Of a stretch of DNA of 5,642 bases, positions 5,288-5,642 are shown one piece after another; the stretch's first letter is position 1; every line of letters starts with the position of its first letter. Made by a program: the position numbers and the translations under genes. Below the pieces are notes generated by a model that saw nothing but the letters and a program-made list of their open reading frames with translations, was not told the origin of the DNA and did no database searches. Source of the stretch: Schlesneria sp. (GTDB lineage Bacteria > Planctomycetota > Planctomycetia > Planctomycetales > Planctomycetaceae); the NCBI GenBank assembly GCA_025353525.1, contig JANXOO010000034.1, positions 1 through 5,642 on the forward strand. Reading direction: 5' to 3'.

Positions 5288-5642
5288 ATGTCACGGATCT
5301 CGCGGTTCAAGATTGCAAACGGTTGTGTTGTTGTCAAATTTGGGAAGATTCAGCGCGAAATCAGTGGAATCCCCTGGAATTCGAAGAAGATTGTATGTGG
5401 ACGCGATCCGGTGGTGTCGCGAGTACGCTCAACCACCGGTATTACTTTCCCTGCCGGGCAACGCCGTGAAACATTTTATCGCGAGAAAACAGGGATATTA
5501 CAGGTGAGTGGAATTCCGCAAAGGCGAGCGGGGGATGTGAGTCCCCTGATTCCGGGAGTTCCATTTGATTTATTCCGACCACAAAGACCAACCACACGAA
5601 CCACAAATGCAAGAATCAGGGGATTCACATCCCCCGCTCGCC
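5288..5642 (+). CDS. Doubtful open frame running off the right edge
   Basis: From ATG 5288 this frame stays open for 118 codons to the window end. It starts MSRISRFKIANGCVVVKFGK and is rich in Arg and Pro towards the end. AAAGGA at 5271-5276 lies 11 bases upstream, a little far. I recognise no family. The frame is also open upstream of the ATG, and its second half is translated from repeats (the 5408-5439 hairpin and the 5523-5642 element), so it may be only chance openness. If real it would be divergent from the XRE gene, with 99 bases between the starts. Apart from this frame, the promoter and the repeats, I see nothing else in 5189-5642. Confidence 0.2.
   Translation, partial: MSRISRFKIANGCVVVKFGKIQREISGIPWNSKKIVCGRDPVVSRVRSTTGITFPAGQRRETFYREKTGILQVSGIPQRRAGDVSPLIPGVPFDLFRPQRPTTRTTNARIRGFTSPAR
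5309..5337 (-). promoter_or_regulatory. Candidate promoter for the XRE-PIN operon
   Basis: On the minus strand a perfect TTGACA -35 box (5332-5337) is followed after 17 bases by AATCTT (5309-5314), a poor -10 box matching three of six consensus positions. Transcription would begin near 5302 and leave a leader of about 110 bases. A short dyad, ACAT-CGA-ATGT at 5281-5291, lies just downstream and could be bound by the XRE domain, though it is weak. No better promoter is visible nearer the start codon. Sigma-70-like consensus may not apply well to this organism. Confidence 0.3.
5408..5439. repeat. Short palindromic repeat with 8-bp arms
   Basis: CCGGTGGT (5408-5415) and ACCACCGG (5432-5439) are perfect inverted repeats around a 16-base loop. 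The loop contains an inner GCG-AGTA-CGC mini-hairpin (5419-5428). The layout resembles dispersed palindromes I associate with Planctomycetota intergenic DNA, but that cannot be confirmed here. No T-tract follows on either strand, so an intrinsic terminator is unlikely. Confidence 0.55.
5523..5642. repeat. BIME-like pair of head-to-head REP-type repeats (30-nt inverted arms)
   Basis: Two 30-nt arms (5523-5552 and 5613-5642) are inverted copies with one difference, G5541 against T5624, which would still pair as G-U in RNA. Each arm also folds alone. GGGGA/TCCCC with a T-G wobble (5531-5546) closes on a GTGA loop, and the right arm read on the minus strand gives GGGGAT-GTGA-ATCCCC. Both begin with the same unpaired GGCGAGC head. 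A head followed by a GC-rich hairpin, in paired inverted copies, is the design of REP/BIME elements. The 60-base spacer carries A/C-rich repeats. The right arm ends at the window edge and may continue. Confidence 0.75.
5578..5607. repeat. A/C-rich short direct repeats inside the BIME-like spacer
   Basis: ACCACAAA occurs at 5578-5585 and 5600-5607, with the near copy ACCACACG at 5591-5598, giving one strand made almost only of A and C. The spacings are irregular (13 and 9 bases). It is too short and uneven to be called a microsatellite. It may be part of the flanking repeat element. Confidence 0.45.

Noticed and set aside
5019..5507. 162-residue plus-strand open frame over the XRE gene start
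   Set aside because: Its first third is antisense to the helix-turn-helix coding region, and the rest is intergenic and repeat sequence with no recognised domain.
5189..5642. CRISPR array, tRNA or insertion sequence at the right end
   Set aside because: The repeats are two inverted copies rather than regularly spaced direct repeats; there is no cloverleaf and no transposase-like frame.

Overview
The window suggests a bacterial accessory region of roughly 50-60% G+C, next to a housekeeping gene. No phylogenetic marker is present. The GC-rich dispersed palindromes at the right end resemble intergenic repeats I associate with Planctomycetota, but that assignment is from memory and tentative.

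Layout, left to right. Bases 1-96 are the last codons of an aldose 1-epimerase (galactose mutarotase), probably the resident neighbour. Bases 97-145 form a short gap with a perfect 6+4+6 dyad, a candidate operator. A plus-strand restriction-modification operon follows. It holds a C5-cytosine methyltransferase with an N-terminal helix-turn-helix (146-1402), a NotI-family restriction endonuclease (1513-2391), and a D12-class (Dam-like) N6-adenine methyltransferase (2378-3268) that overlaps the nuclease gene by 14 bases. A possible 31-codon ORF between the first two genes ends in an ATGA overlap with the nuclease start.

Bases 3269-3395 separate this operon from a convergent minus-strand pair and may hold a decayed gene fragment. 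The pair is an XRE-type helix-turn-helix protein fused to an ImmA/IrrE (M78) zinc peptidase domain (5188-3971), followed 20 bases later by a PIN-domain ribonuclease-like protein (3950-3396). This looks like a toxin-antitoxin or related stress/defence module.

Bases 5189-5642 have no recognisable gene. They hold the probable promoter of the XRE-PIN operon, an 8-bp-arm hairpin repeat, and a 120-bp element of two head-to-head 30-nt repeats that ends at the window edge. An open frame from 5288 runs off the end across these repeats and is doubtful.

How the genes may work together: the two methyltransferases should protect host DNA from the NotI-like nuclease, and the helix-turn-helix on the cytosine methyltransferase may control operon expression through the upstream dyad. 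The PIN/XRE-M78 module is convergent and clearly richer in G+C, so it was probably acquired separately. The whole is a small defence cluster. Its most unusual point is that a NotI-type nuclease is partnered by a Dcm/SsoII-like cytosine methylase and also an adenine methylase, which does not fit a simple all-GC recognition site.
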